Assembly: GCA_015067175.1 (NCBI GenBank)
Contig: SVMX01000005.1
Span: 144,599-208,598 of the forward strand
Direction: 5' to 3'
Source of the DNA: Oscillospiraceae bacterium
GTDB taxonomy: Bacteria > Bacillota > Clostridia > Oscillospirales > Ruminococcaceae
Length of the DNA: 64,000 nucleotides
Positions 52,743 to 61,153 of this stretch are shown piece by piece. The notes below the pieces were generated by a model, which did no database searches, had not been told where the DNA came from, and worked only from the letters and a program-made list of their open reading frames with translations. Positions within the stretch are counted from its first letter, which is position 1. Every line of letters starts with the position of its first letter. The translations under genes and the position numbers were made by a program.

Positions 52743-55067
52743 TTATGATATTTTTTCAATGCTGCCGAAGAATATTATGTAAACAGAGTTAGTGTGAATT
52801 ACGACGTTTCCTCCTAGAGTTGGGTTGTTCTCTATATAAAAATCGGATATAAGCATGTCAGTGGAAGAAGTTTCTGTGGAAGATGTGATTGTAATTCCTA
52901 TAGATGCCTTTGTCAGCGTAAGCTTATATGTGCCTGAGTCGTTTGTTGTTGTGATCGTATCGGGGAACCAGTCTACATCAACGAAATTCGGATAATACTT
53001 ATCTCCTTCTGCTTTTCTTTTCTGGATCGCTTCGCTTTGGTTTGCTTCAAAAAACTCATTCATCTCATCAATATTGGCTTCCACATAAGGCTTAACCTCG
53101 TTTAATAAATCGCTTAGCGGGCTATAAGTTGGGATTATTTCATAGTAGTAAGTGTATTCTTGGGAAATTCCAAGAGCTGCTCCATCGTCTTCACGCATCA
53201 GTGTGGAGATCGAATAGGTTCCGCTTTGGGTTTTATAGCTGTCATCGCCTGTTAATTGATACTCTCTCGATATATGGAACAGCGTTTCTTGGGCAACTGC
53301 ATCGGTTGCAGGCTCATCGTCAGACGGTTCGTCGGTTGCAGGTTCATCGTCAGACGGTTCGTCAGTTGCAGGCTCGTCGTCAGACGGTTCGTCAGTTACG
53401 GGCTCATCGTCAGATGGATCATCAGTTGCAGATTCATCTGACGTTGTGAAAATATAGTAATTTTCATATGTCAGCGATGAATATGTGATAAGGTGGGTAT
53501 CCTCTAATGGTCCTCCTTGCACTCTGTCATATACCATTATGGAAAGATACACATTATCCGATACTTCCTTGTAATATTGGTATGCAATACCGTTTATGCC
53601 GTTTGCTCCCTTGAAATTGTATTTTAAGCAAACTATAGTTTGACCATTATTATTCGTCTGTTTAATACTGCTATCTAAATAACCCTTGCTTTCTCTTTCT
53701 GCTTTTTCCTGTTCAACTTCAGCTTCTGTTAAGGCCCAGTAATTAATAACAACGCCATTTTTGGTAAAACCATCGGGCTCGGATACGGCATTGGGTATTC
53801 TTGACCAACCTACCAATTCCTTAACGAGTATTCCCGAAGGCTTCTTGTTGCTTCTGAATCTGACTTCAAATCTTGTTGTATCTTTATATTCTATGTTCAG
53901 TGGTTCGATGGGCTGAGGCTCATTGGCATTGCCGCTGTTTCCTCCTGTTATATTTTCGTCATATACGAAAAATTTATCTTCCGTGAGCGGCAAATATGAG
54001 TTGATATCTGTGTTTTCGGTATAATCGTTCATGAAGAATATGATTATTGAAAGATACATATTATCAGATATTTCTTTGAAATACTGATATGCCACTCTGT
54101 AATATGCCGCACCCTGTATTGGGGGCAGACCATCCGGTGTCGAGGATTCTGGAATACGGTTTTCTTCACTGCTGTAAAATTGAAAACCCTCTATGGTCTG
54201 ACCATGGCCGTTTTCGAGTGTAGAAATGTTATATCCCCGATTCTCTAATTCTGCTTTTTGCTGTTCGACCTCATCTTTTGTTAAAATACCGTATTGAATT
54301 TCTCGTGACAACTTATGAAAGCTATCGGGGGAATAGAGACCAATTCCTTGTATTATCTCCCAGCCTGACAGCGCTTTTGCGTGTACTCCCGAATATTCAT
54401 TGGTTGAACTATATCTAAGATGGAATGCTTCTTTATCTGTGTATTCAAAATTTAATGGCTTGATCGTATTTCCGCCGTTTTCTTCTGTAGCCTCTTTTGT
54501 TTCTCCGTCGCCATTGATTTCGTCATTCGTGATGATCGCAGTAGCGCCTGCCGTAAGCTCCTCGGTTCCGTTCTTGGAATCAACGACAACAACGCCCTCT
54601 ATGACCTCAACTGTGGTTGTTTCGGTCTCCAGATCATAGGATACTTCGAATGTTGTACCTCTAACGCTGAGCGATGCATTCGGAGTATTGACAACAAATT
54701 CCGAGCCTTCCGGAAGCTTATTGTCGATAGTGAAAAGCGATGAGCCATACAAAAGGTCGATAGTGATGTTTCCGCTGGTCTCCGTGCCTGTAGAATGAAG
54801 TTTGAAAGCAGTGTTTTCCTTGGCTACGATATGCTTGTCGCTGTCTGCGAGAAGTTCGAGCAGAGAAGCGGCTCCGACCTCTACCGTGTCCTCGGAAACA
54901 AGCTGTAAGCCCTCAAATGCGTCCATCTTATCTTCGCGCTGAATAGTAACAGTGCCCTCAAAGCTGTTTACTTTGATAAGACGATATGCGTCATTTTGAC
55001 CGTTACAGCCTGCGAACATCGTAAGCGCCATCACAAGCGATAGAATCATTGAAATAAATTTCTTCAT
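52743..55067 (-). CDS. FecR-domain lipoprotein with two internal repeat modules
   Basis: 774 residues. A signal peptide with lipobox MFAGC (Cys about residue 20) makes it a surface lipoprotein. FecR-like domain about 30-185 (VNSFEGTVTIQREDKMDAFE, LPEGSEFVVNTPNASLSVRG). Then come two homologous modules of about 180 residues (about 200-380 and 387-560), each opening with I-PLN-EY and holding YQYFKEISDNMYLSI or YQYYKEVSDNVYLSI. A linker of four exact 10-residue repeats (ATDEPSDDEP type) leads to a beta-rich end domain (about 615-774). FecR domains elsewhere signal to sigma factors, but no sigma gene is near. The first 190 residues are nearly those of the gene at 55469. Confidence 0.85.
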   Translation of the reverse strand: MKKFISMILSLVMALTMFAGCNGQNDAYRLIKVNSFEGTVTIQREDKMDAFEGLQLVSEDTVEVGAASLLELLADSDKHIVAKENTAFKLHSTGTETSGNITIDLLYGSSLFTIDNKLPEGSEFVVNTPNASLSVRGTTFEVSYDLETETTTVEVIEGVVVVDSKNGTEELTAGATAIITNDEINGDGETKEATEENGGNTIKPLNFEYTDKEAFHLRYSSTNEYSGVHAKALSGWEIIQGIGLYSPDSFHKLSREIQYGILTKDEVEQQKAELENRGYNISTLENGHGQTIEGFQFYSSEENRIPESSTPDGLPPIQGAAYYRVAYQYFKEISDNMYLSIIIFFMNDYTENTDINSYLPLTEDKFFVYDENITGGNSGNANEPQPIEPLNIEYKDTTRFEVRFRSNKKPSGILVKELVGWSRIPNAVSEPDGFTKNGVVINYWALTEAEVEQEKAERESKGYLDSSIKQTNNNGQTIVCLKYNFKGANGINGIAYQYYKEVSDNVYLSIMVYDRVQGGPLEDTHLITYSSLTYENYYIFTTSDESATDDPSDDEPVTDEPSDDEPATDEPSDDEPATDEPSDDEPATDAVAQETLFHISREYQLTGDDSYKTQSGTYSISTLMREDDGAALGISQEYTYYYEIIPTYSPLSDLLNEVKPYVEANIDEMNEFFEANQSEAIQKRKAEGDKYYPNFVDVDWFPDTITTTNDSGTYKLTLTKASIGITITSSTETSSTDMLISDFYIENNPTLGGNVVIHTNSVYIIFFGSIEKIS
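53311..53430. repeat. Four tandem 30-bp repeats coding an acidic linker
   Basis: Units begin at 53311, 53341, 53371 and 53401, each like GGCTCATCGTCAGACGGTTC on the plus strand plus 10 more bases. Being a multiple of three, gain or loss of a unit changes linker length without frameshift. Confidence 0.9.
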
Positions 55068-55118
55068 AATATTACCTCTTTTGTTTTGACTTTCAATATG
55101 TTATTGTTGTTTTCAAGA

Positions 55119-55427
55119 TCAATTTGCAAAGTGTTCGTGAATTATATTTGTTTTGTTGCCCTGTGAATCATATTCGTATATATAGTAACCCTCAAGCACA
55201 CCTTCCGAATCGTAATAACTGTGTTTTGTCTGGTTGCCGTTTGAGTCGTATTCATATATGCTATAATCTTTAACGCTTCCGTCCGGGTTGTGATTGGTGT
55301 ATTTTATTTGATTGCCGTTTGAATCGTATTCATATGCCCAATACCATTGGAGAGTGTTGTCGCCCTTGAAATAACTATACTTTATGCGGTTTCCGTTTGC
55401 ATCAAATTCCGAGATGTAGTAATACAA
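55119..55427 (-). pseudogene. YD-repeat C-terminal tail, out of frame with the FecR gene upstream
   Basis: The frame codes about five units of YEYDSNGNQ-type repeats (about 20 residues each), like Rhs/wall-associated YD repeats. It has no own ATG or ribosome site; the open frame runs back through GDDGD-like acidic residues to the C7 tract at 55485-55491, where the FecR gene's frame runs out five codons later. One extra C (or a -1 ribosomal slip) would join both into a protein of about 532 residues. It is thus either the distal part of a phase-variable gene, a frameshifted pseudogene part, or a product of a sequencing error. Confidence 0.7.
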
Positions 55428-55468
55428 AAGATCTCCATCGTCGTTGTAGAAATCATCTCTTTTCGTAT

Positions 55469-56716
55469 CTACTGCATCTGGTCCGGGGGGGTATAGGTCG
55501 GCTCAAGTGTTGGAGTGTATTCGCTTGGATCCAGTCTTTCGCTTGTACCATAGCCACGAATAGTTATACTTGCCGTAGACATATAATACGTTTTTCCTGT
55601 TTTGGGATCTGTAAATTCAGTGCGGCCCGAATCATCATAATTCTTTTCGTTATAATAGATAGTAACTTCAGGTGCGATAGTTTCGATGTTCAGCTTGCAG
55701 CAGCCGAATTCCGAATCAAATATAAGCGGTTCCGGCAGCCATTTTATTGTTCCGGGATCAAGCTTTGCTTCTATACTATAACTATCATCGGTGATTTCGT
55801 TATTGGGATCGTTGATATAGTCTGTCAGTACTTCATCTATGATTTGAATAAATTCACTATCATGATCTTTTGCGTGTTCCACAAGCTTTCTGGCAAATGG
55901 TTTGATTACATCGCCGTTAACGGTTTCAAAAGATATGCTGCGACCACGAACCAGACCGCTGCAATCTAAAGTAGGATATTCCGAATAATCTTCAGGCAGG
56001 TCTATATCGAGAAGATTTTTATAAGTTAAAACCGAGGCATGAACTATTTCGAAGTCTTCAATGTGTGTATCAAAATTAAAGTTTGCATAAACAATAGGAT
56101 TTACATGATCGTTTTCGGGAGTATCCTGTGTGGTCGATGCTGTGTCACCTTCGACGATGATCTTTCCGTCAACCTCCTTGATAGAGAGCGCGTCGCCCTG
56201 TTCAAGTGTTGTCATGCCATCGGCATATGCAACGGCAACAACGCCCTCTTCTACCTCAATCTCGGTCGTATTAGTTTCGGGGTCGTAGTCAACACGGAAG
56301 ATCGTGCCTCTTACGCTGAGTGAAGCGTTGGGTGTGTTTACCTGAAACGAAGAACCCTCGGGGAGCTTATTGTCGATGGTAAACAACGCATTGCCGTACA
56401 TCAGATCTATAGTGATATTTCCGCTGGTTTCATTGCCTGCTGAGTGGAGCTGAAAAGCAGTGTTTTCTTTGGCTACGATATGCTTGTCGCTGTCTGCGAG
56501 TAGTTCGAGCAGAGAAGCGGCTCCGACCTCTACCGTGTCCTCGGAAACAAGCTGCAAGCCCTCAAATGCGTCCATTTTATCTTCGCGCTGAATAGTAACA
56601 GTGCCCTCAAAGCTGTTTACCTTGATAAGACGATATACGTCCTCTTGACCGTTGCAGCCTGTGAATATCGTAAGCATCATCACAAGCGAAAGTGCCATTG
56701 AAATGAGTTTTTGCAT
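55469..56716 (-). CDS. FecR-domain lipoprotein, frame interrupted at a C7 tract
   Basis: 415 residues as read. Signal peptide with lipobox IFTGC (about residue 20) and a FecR-like domain (about 30-190) that matches the neighbour at 52743 almost residue for residue, including SFEGTVTIQREDKMDAFEGL. The middle part (about 210-400) has a unique beta-rich region (TIRGYGTSERLDPSEYTPT). The end TPPDQMQ arises from a run of seven C at 55491-55485; shifting the frame by -1 there opens into a YD-repeat tail (55119-55427). Its strong promoter suggests it is expressed. AGAGGTAATATT precedes the ATG in both paralogues. Confidence 0.85.
   Translation of the reverse strand: MQKLISMALSLVMMLTIFTGCNGQEDVYRLIKVNSFEGTVTIQREDKMDAFEGLQLVSEDTVEVGAASLLELLADSDKHIVAKENTAFQLHSAGNETSGNITIDLMYGNALFTIDNKLPEGSSFQVNTPNASLSVRGTIFRVDYDPETNTTEIEVEEGVVAVAYADGMTTLEQGDALSIKEVDGKIIVEGDTASTTQDTPENDHVNPIVYANFNFDTHIEDFEIVHASVLTYKNLLDIDLPEDYSEYPTLDCSGLVRGRSISFETVNGDVIKPFARKLVEHAKDHDSEFIQIIDEVLTDYINDPNNEITDDSYSIEAKLDPGTIKWLPEPLIFDSEFGCCKLNIETIAPEVTIYYNEKNYDDSGRTEFTDPKTGKTYYMSTASITIRGYGTSERLDPSEYTPTLEPTYTPPDQMQ
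55485..55491. repeat. Homopolymer C7 (G7 on plus strand) at a frame break
   Basis: Seven consecutive C on the coding strand at the junction of the FecR and YD-repeat frames. Adding one base restores a continuous frame. Confidence 0.85.
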
Positions 56717-56748
56717 AATATTACCTCTTGAAATTTAACATTCAACAA

Positions 56749-56777
56749 ATTATATCACAATACATGAGAAAATGCAA
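56749..56777 (-). promoter_or_regulatory. Promoter of FecR lipoprotein gene
   Basis: Minus strand: TTGCAT (56777-56772), 17 bases, TATAAT (56754-56749), extended TGA. No equal promoter is seen before the paralogue at 55067, which may depend on this one. Confidence 0.8.
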
Positions 56778-56858
56778 GAGTTTAAAATAGCCTGATAGGC
56801 TATAAAAGTTTTGTTATACGGAGAGTTGCCCGCGACGGTGAGCCGAGCGTTTGCAATT

Positions 56859-56891
56859 AAAAAGAGCGTTCCAAATAGGAACGCTCTTTTT
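56859..56891. terminator. Terminator of small membrane protein genes
   Basis: AAAAAGAGCGTTCC and GGAACGCTCTTTTT form a 14-bp perfect stem with T-runs on both strands. Confidence 0.85.
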
Positions 56892-56946
56892 AAGTTTCAT
56901 ATAAGCCATTAGCAATACAGCAGTTGAATTTAGCCGTATAGCAAGT

Positions 56947-57321
56947 CTATTCTGTTTTTTTCAGCCGGACATCAAAGCAACCATCGTCACATTTGATATG
57001 AATGCTGTCGAAAATTCGGTAGATCTCGCCAGTGTGAATATAATCTTTTGCGTATACTCCTGCAGTGCCTTCGGGTACAGGATAATACATAGTAAAATGT
57101 GTTCCGGGAGTATATGCGACAAAAATTGACTCTGAAACATTATCGGTTGCTATTGTTGCAACAGAAGTATCAGTGTCGAGAATAAAGCTTCCATCTTCAT
57201 TGCTCCATACTCCGTCATGATGCGGCGCTTCCTGTTTGATGACCCACCACAATATCAAAGCAACGATAATACAGCATACAACAATAATGACTATGTTGCT
57301 ATGTTTATTAAATTTCTTCAT
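56947..57321 (-). CDS. Small single-pass membrane protein
   Basis: 124 residues from the ATG at 57321, with AGGAGGAACG upstream. A basic start (KKFNKHSN) precedes a helix (about 9-29, IVIIVVCCIIVALILWWVI); the rest lies outside and is beta-rich with two Cys near the end (HIKCDDGCFDVRL). No family recognised. It follows the four-helix gene at 57394 and both share the promoter at 57909. Confidence 0.75.
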   Translation of the reverse strand: MKKFNKHSNIVIIVVCCIIVALILWWVIKQEAPHHDGVWSNEDGSFILDTDTSVATIATDNVSESIFVAYTPGTHFTMYYPVPEGTAGVYAKDYIHTGEIYRIFDSIHIKCDDGCFDVRLKKTE

Positions 57322-57393
57322 ATCGTTCCTCCTGTTATTTAATTGCTTCTGCAAGAGTTTGTGGAGTTGGGATAGTTGAAGTATTTTATATCG

Positions 57394-57855
57394 TCAGTGA
57401 GTGAGTTCGCCTTGTTTGCGTTCTCTTCGAAATAATAGTATACGGGTAATCATATAAGGAAGAAGTTGATAAAGAAACGAAAAGACAGCTTGACAGATAG
57501 CAGAATATATTTTAGTACCATAACCTAAATACTCTGCAATCCACGGCAAATTCAAATAATTACTTTCGTTGACTGTTGGGAGATTATCAGGATAAAATAT
57601 CGCAAAACCAACAAAAATCAACAGAAATGATGGTATCCAAAAATAAACCTTTGACCGAATAACACCTGCCGCAATTGCCGACGATATTAAAGTTGCTCTG
57701 CCGACAAAGAACCTTACTATTTCCGTAGGTGGCATTATCCCTTGGCTTCTGACTCCCATCGCTTGAAGGATAGGCTCAATTATTTGCAGTTCGAATATCA
57801 TAATCAGATATACGCCTATCTGAATTGCAATCGTTAAAATGAGATTAAAAAGCAA
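57394..57855 (-). CDS. Four-helix membrane protein, start uncertain
   Basis: About 153 residues with four hydrophobic segments (LFNLILTIAIQIGVYLIMIF, VYFWIPSFLLIFVGFAIFY and others) and a basic tail RRERKQGELTH. No family recognised. The TTG at 57855 is the first possible start but has no ribosome site (AAAAAATCCC before it); upstream the frame is open for nine more codons to a TGA with AAAGGA in it, but without a standard start. The gene may have lost its start or use a rare one. A good promoter stands upstream. Confidence 0.55.
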   Translation of the reverse strand: MLFNLILTIAIQIGVYLIMIFELQIIEPILQAMGVRSQGIMPPTEIVRFFVGRATLISSAIAAGVIRSKVYFWIPSFLLIFVGFAIFYPDNLPTVNESNYLNLPWIAEYLGYGTKIYSAICQAVFSFLYQLLPYMITRILLFRRERKQGELTH

Positions 57856-57908
57856 GGGATTTTTTTCGTATTGCTGTCCTTTCCGTCAATCCTTACTTCC
57901 TTAATTCA

Positions 57909-57937
57909 ATTATATTATAACGTTAGATAAAAGTCAA
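57909..57937 (-). promoter_or_regulatory. Promoter of small membrane protein genes
   Basis: Minus strand: TTGACT (57937-57932), 17 bases, TATAAT (57914-57909). Confidence 0.7.
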
Positions 57938-58100
57938 TAAGAAAAATGCAAACGAAAAAGCCCGACTTTGCTAAGTTGAGCAAAAATCTGTGCCTATGTT
58001 GAGCGAAAAAGATTTCACCCATAATTGGGCAGCGACCCGCGAACGCGAGCGTTTTCCAAGAACAGATGTAGCCCGAAGAGCAGATCGCGAAAGTGAAGCG

Positions 58101-58140
58101 GTTTTGCGAAGCAAAATCGGTTTTCTACAAGGGAAAACCG
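58101..58140. other. Two adjacent hairpins in gene-free region
   Basis: TTTTGC-GAA-GCAAAA (58102-58116) and CGGTTTT/AAAACCG (58118-58140). The 741-base stretch 57862-58602 holds no convincing gene, only these hairpins, promoters, terminators and a tRNA fragment. Confidence 0.45.
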
Positions 58141-58160
58141 AAGCTGAGCTTTTGCAATTT

Positions 58161-58190
58161 AAAAATCCCACTCTTTTGAGTGGGATTTTT
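58161..58190. terminator. Perfect terminator hairpin beside tRNA fragment
   Basis: AAAAATCCCACTC-TTTT-GAGTGGGATTTTT, a 13-bp stem with T-runs on both strands. On the minus strand it lies 5 bases after the tRNA fragment, as expected for a tRNA terminator. Confidence 0.85.
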
Positions 58191-58195
58191 AAATA

Positions 58196-58218
58196 TGGTG
58201 CAGGTGAAGGGACTTGAA
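58196..58218 (-). other. tRNA 3'-end fragment, candidate attachment site
   Basis: On the minus strand the 23 bases read as T-loop TTCAAGT, T-stem strand CCCTT, acceptor strand CACCTGC, discriminator A and CCA. The bases before it do not pair with CCCTT, so the rest of the tRNA is absent. Integrating elements often recombine in tRNA genes and leave such 3' copies. The acceptor sequence could suit a tRNA-Leu, which is a guess. Confidence 0.65.
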
Positions 58219-58478
58219 TTCGATAGGGCAAGTATTGTATTTATCCCTAGCTTGCTGTAACCTCACAACAAAGTCATTCTGTCTTGTGGTAACTTTTAAT
58301 TTATTCACTATCTTTTGTGCCTTTTTGTAAAATTAAAGGACAAAAATTGGACAAAACAATTGACGAAATGACAATGTTGCTATCACATCAATTGCTCATT
58401 CATCAAACTATATTATATTCCGAATAATTCAAAATGATATACTTTGGAATGAAACTATATTTTAATACAGACGATACA

Positions 58479-58507
58479 AGCACACGATATATTTTCGTGT
58501 GCTTTTT
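58479..58507 (+). terminator. Terminator ahead of hsdM
   Basis: AAGCACACGA and TCGTGTGCTT form a 10-bp stem followed by TTTTTA. Confidence 0.75.
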
Positions 58508-58541
58508 ATATATAAAAACTGTTAATTGTCCCGATAATTTG

Positions 58542-58570
58542 TTGAAATAGCACGAGAAATGTGTTATAAT
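58542..58570 (+). promoter_or_regulatory. Promoter of type I RM operon
   Basis: TTGAAA, 17 bases, TATAAT, with TGT before the -10. Confidence 0.8.
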
Positions 58571-58602
58571 TAACTATGTATAATTATCTACGGAGGTAAA
58601 CT

Positions 58603-60075
58603 ATGCTTACAGGTGAACTGAAAAATAAAATAGATTCTATATGGGAGATGTTCTGGACAGGCGGTATCACAAATCCGCTTGATGTGGTTGAGCAGATGAC
58701 ATATCTCATGTTCATACATGACCTTGATGAAACCGACGCTAAAAAGGCAAAGAGCAGCATGATGCTTGAGCTGCCCTACACAAGTATGTTCGAGGGTCAC
58801 GAGCAGTACAAGTGGTCTGTATTCCGTGATTTGCCTGCGGAGAAGATGTACGACCTCATGCAGACAGAGATATTCCCCTTTATCAAGAACCTCCACGGCA
58901 ACAAGGAGAGTACATATTCCAAATACATGAGCGACGCTATCTTCAAGATACCCACTCCTCAGCTGCTTTCAAAGATCGTTGACGCTCTGGACGGTTTGTA
59001 CATTGATATGTCCAAGCAGATCGAAACCGACACAAAGGGCGATGTGTATGAGAGCCTGCTCGCAAAGCTCTCCACGGCTGGCGTAAACGGACAGTTCCGC
59101 ACACCTCGTCATATTATCCGTATGATGGTGGAGCTTCTCGATCCCAAGCCCGATGATATGATATGCGACCCTGCTTGTGGCACATCTGGATTCCTTGTAG
59201 CGGCTGGTGAGTATCTCAAAGAGAAGTATCACGATGAAATTATGTACAACCGTGAGAAGAAAGAGCACTACAACAACGCTATGTTCTACGGCTACGATAT
59301 GGACAGAACCATGCTGCGTGTGGGAGCTATGAATATGATGACCCACGGCGTTGACAATCCTAATATCGACTACCGCGACAGCCTTTCCGAACAGAATACC
59401 GATACAAACAAGTATTCCATCATTCTCGCAAATCCGCCTTTTAAGGGCAGCCTTGACGCTGATACAGTTTCGCCCGATCTTCTCAAGGTCTGCAAGACCA
59501 AAAAGACCGAGCTGCTTTTCCTTGCACTGTTTCTGCGTATGTTAAAGGTAGGCGGTCGCTGTGCGTGCATCGTTCCTGATGGAGTGCTGTTCGGCTCGTC
59601 TACGGCTCACAAGGCTATCCGCAAGGAACTTATCGAAAATCACCGTCTTGAAGCAGTAATTTCTATGCCCAGCGGCGTTTTCAAGCCCTATGCGGGAGTT
59701 TCTACAGGTATTCTTATCTTCACAAAGACAGGCCACGGTGGCACGGATAATGTGTGGTTCTATGATATGCAGGGGGACGGCTTCAGCCTTGACGACAAGC
59801 GTACCGCTATTTCGGAGAATGATATCCCCGATATTATCGAACGTTTCCGTAATATCAACGGAGAAGCCGACAGACAGCGCACGGACAAGTCCTTCCTTGT
59901 GCCTAAGGATGAGATTGTAAGCAATGACTACGACCTTTCCATCAACAAGTACAAAAAGGTGGAGTACAAGCCTGTTGAGTATCCCTCAACGCAGGAGATT
60001 ATGGCAGACCTCAGAGAGCTGCAGAAGCAGATTGATGAGGGGCTTGCTGAGTTGGAGGGGATGTTGAATGAGTAA
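58603..60075 (+). CDS. hsdM: Type I restriction-modification system, DNA methyltransferase subunit
   Basis: 490 residues from ATG with GGAGGT six bases before it. The N-terminal helical domain holds DVVEQMTYLMFIHDLDETDA. SAM-binding motif I is DPACGTSGFLVAAGEYLKEK (about residues 185-204), and the N6-adenine catalytic motif is ILANPPFKGSLD (NPPF about 276-279). It methylates adenine at sites chosen by HsdS. The gene overlaps the next by 8 bp. G+C and codon use are nearer to the core than those of the AT-rich genes that follow. Confidence 0.97.
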   Translation: MLTGELKNKIDSIWEMFWTGGITNPLDVVEQMTYLMFIHDLDETDAKKAKSSMMLELPYTSMFEGHEQYKWSVFRDLPAEKMYDLMQTEIFPFIKNLHGNKESTYSKYMSDAIFKIPTPQLLSKIVDALDGLYIDMSKQIETDTKGDVYESLLAKLSTAGVNGQFRTPRHIIRMMVELLDPKPDDMICDPACGTSGFLVAAGEYLKEKYHDEIMYNREKKEHYNNAMFYGYDMDRTMLRVGAMNMMTHGVDNPNIDYRDSLSEQNTDTNKYSIILANPPFKGSLDADTVSPDLLKVCKTKKTELLFLALFLRMLKVGGRCACIVPDGVLFGSSTAHKAIRKELIENHRLEAVISMPSGVFKPYAGVSTGILIFTKTGHGGTDNVWFYDMQGDGFSLDDKRTAISENDIPDIIERFRNINGEADRQRTDKSFLVPKDEIVSNDYDLSINKYKKVEYKPVEYPSTQEIMADLRELQKQIDEGLAELEGMLNE

Positions 60076-60556
60076 TCCGAAGTTTGTACGTAACGAAGTT
60101 ACATATATCACTAATGAGATAGATTATGATAAGTTGGCGGAGGCTATTGTAAAGGCACAGCGCCAAGAAGCAGTATTAACAAATGACGAAAATACTGATG
60201 ACAATAAAAATAAAAAGACTTACACTAGTAAAATGCTAGGAATTATTTGCTCTTTTATTTTCCGAATAATTGCAGGGTTTGGTGTTGCAATTTTCATTAT
60301 GTTAATTATAGGCATTTTTATGTATTTCAATTTATCGCAATATGCCACCGAAAATGGAATTTTTAATGCCATATTTTTTATTATATTTTATGTTTTTTTG
60401 TGTGCAATTACTGGTGTTCTATCGTTCTTCTTGTTTAAATCGGCAGATGAAATTGAAATTGAAACAGACAAGCATTATATTGTAAGTATGTTTTCAAGTT
60501 TGGTTTGTGTTGCTGCTTTAATTGTATCTTTGGTTGCTTTGTTTCAAGCTGGTTAA
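60068..60556 (+). CDS. Small membrane protein inside the type I RM operon
   Basis: 162 residues, overlapping hsdM by 8 bp and ending 12 bp before the hsdS half gene, so it is a fixed part of the operon. N-terminal 55 residues are soluble and charged (TYITNEIDYDKLAEAIVKAQ); three hydrophobic segments follow at about 57-85, 98-122 and 138-160. No known motif. HsdM, HsdS and HsdR are cytoplasmic, so a membrane partner is unexpected; it might anchor the complex or act in defence on its own. Codon use is AT-rich. Confidence 0.8.
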   Translation: MSNPKFVRNEVTYITNEIDYDKLAEAIVKAQRQEAVLTNDENTDDNKNKKTYTSKMLGIICSFIFRIIAGFGVAIFIMLIIGIFMYFNLSQYATENGIFNAIFFIIFYVFLCAITGVLSFFLFKSADEIEIETDKHYIVSMFSSLVCVAALIVSLVALFQAG

Positions 60557-60568
60557 GAGGTGTTTACG

Positions 60569-61153
60569 ATGATTAGATTATCTGATATATTCGACTTGCA
60601 AATGGGGAAAACACCTGCAAGAGCCAATTCTGAATATTGGACAGGTAACGGTAATAAATGGATATCAATTACTGATTTGTCTGGTTACGACAAATATGTT
60701 ACCCAAACCAAAGAATTAATATCGGATTTGGCTGTTAAAGAAAGCGGAATAAAACCTATTCCGCCAAACACAGTGATAATGAGCTTTAAGCTTTCATTAG
60801 GAAAGACCGCCATAACTACTGAAGCTATTTATTCTAATGAAGCTATTATGGCATTCATTCCTACTGGTAAATATCAAGTGTTGTCAGATTATTATTACTA
60901 TCTTTTGTCTAGTATCGATTGGAATAAAGGTACGAATAGGGCTGTTATGGGCGCAACGCTTAATAAGGCTACATTAAGTGAGTTTTGCGTTGATGTTCCA
61001 CCTATAGAAACCCAAAAACAAATCGCCGCAACGCTTGACAAGGTGACCGACCTTATAAACAAACGCAAGCAGCAGCTTGAAAAACTGGACGAGCTTGTCA
61101 AATCCCGAAATGTCGGGGAGTTTGGCTGTCAGAGAATTGGGGTGGTAGCATGA
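60569..61153 (+). CDS. HsdS half subunit (one target-recognition domain)
   Basis: 194 residues from the ATG at 60569 with AAGAGG upstream. It has one target-recognition domain (about 1-150; LSDIFDLQMGKTPARANSEY, NRAVMGATLNKATLSEFCVD, PPIETQKQIAATLDKVTDLI) and one conserved helix (KRKQQLEKLDELVKSR), then stops after a divergent end NVGEFGCQRIGVVA where other copies continue FIEMFGDP. The DNA here still resembles the recombination repeat. Half subunits can pair to form a full specificity unit. It overlaps the next hsdS by ATGA. Confidence 0.88.
   Translation: MIRLSDIFDLQMGKTPARANSEYWTGNGNKWISITDLSGYDKYVTQTKELISDLAVKESGIKPIPPNTVIMSFKLSLGKTAITTEAIYSNEAIMAFIPTGKYQVLSDYYYYLLSSIDWNKGTNRAVMGATLNKATLSEFCVDVPPIETQKQIAATLDKVTDLINKRKQQLEKLDELVKSRNVGEFGCQRIGVVA

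Noticed and set aside
58020..58200. Short open frame on the plus strand across the hairpins
   Set aside because: It runs through hairpins and the terminator, has no ribosome site and reads into the tRNA fragment.
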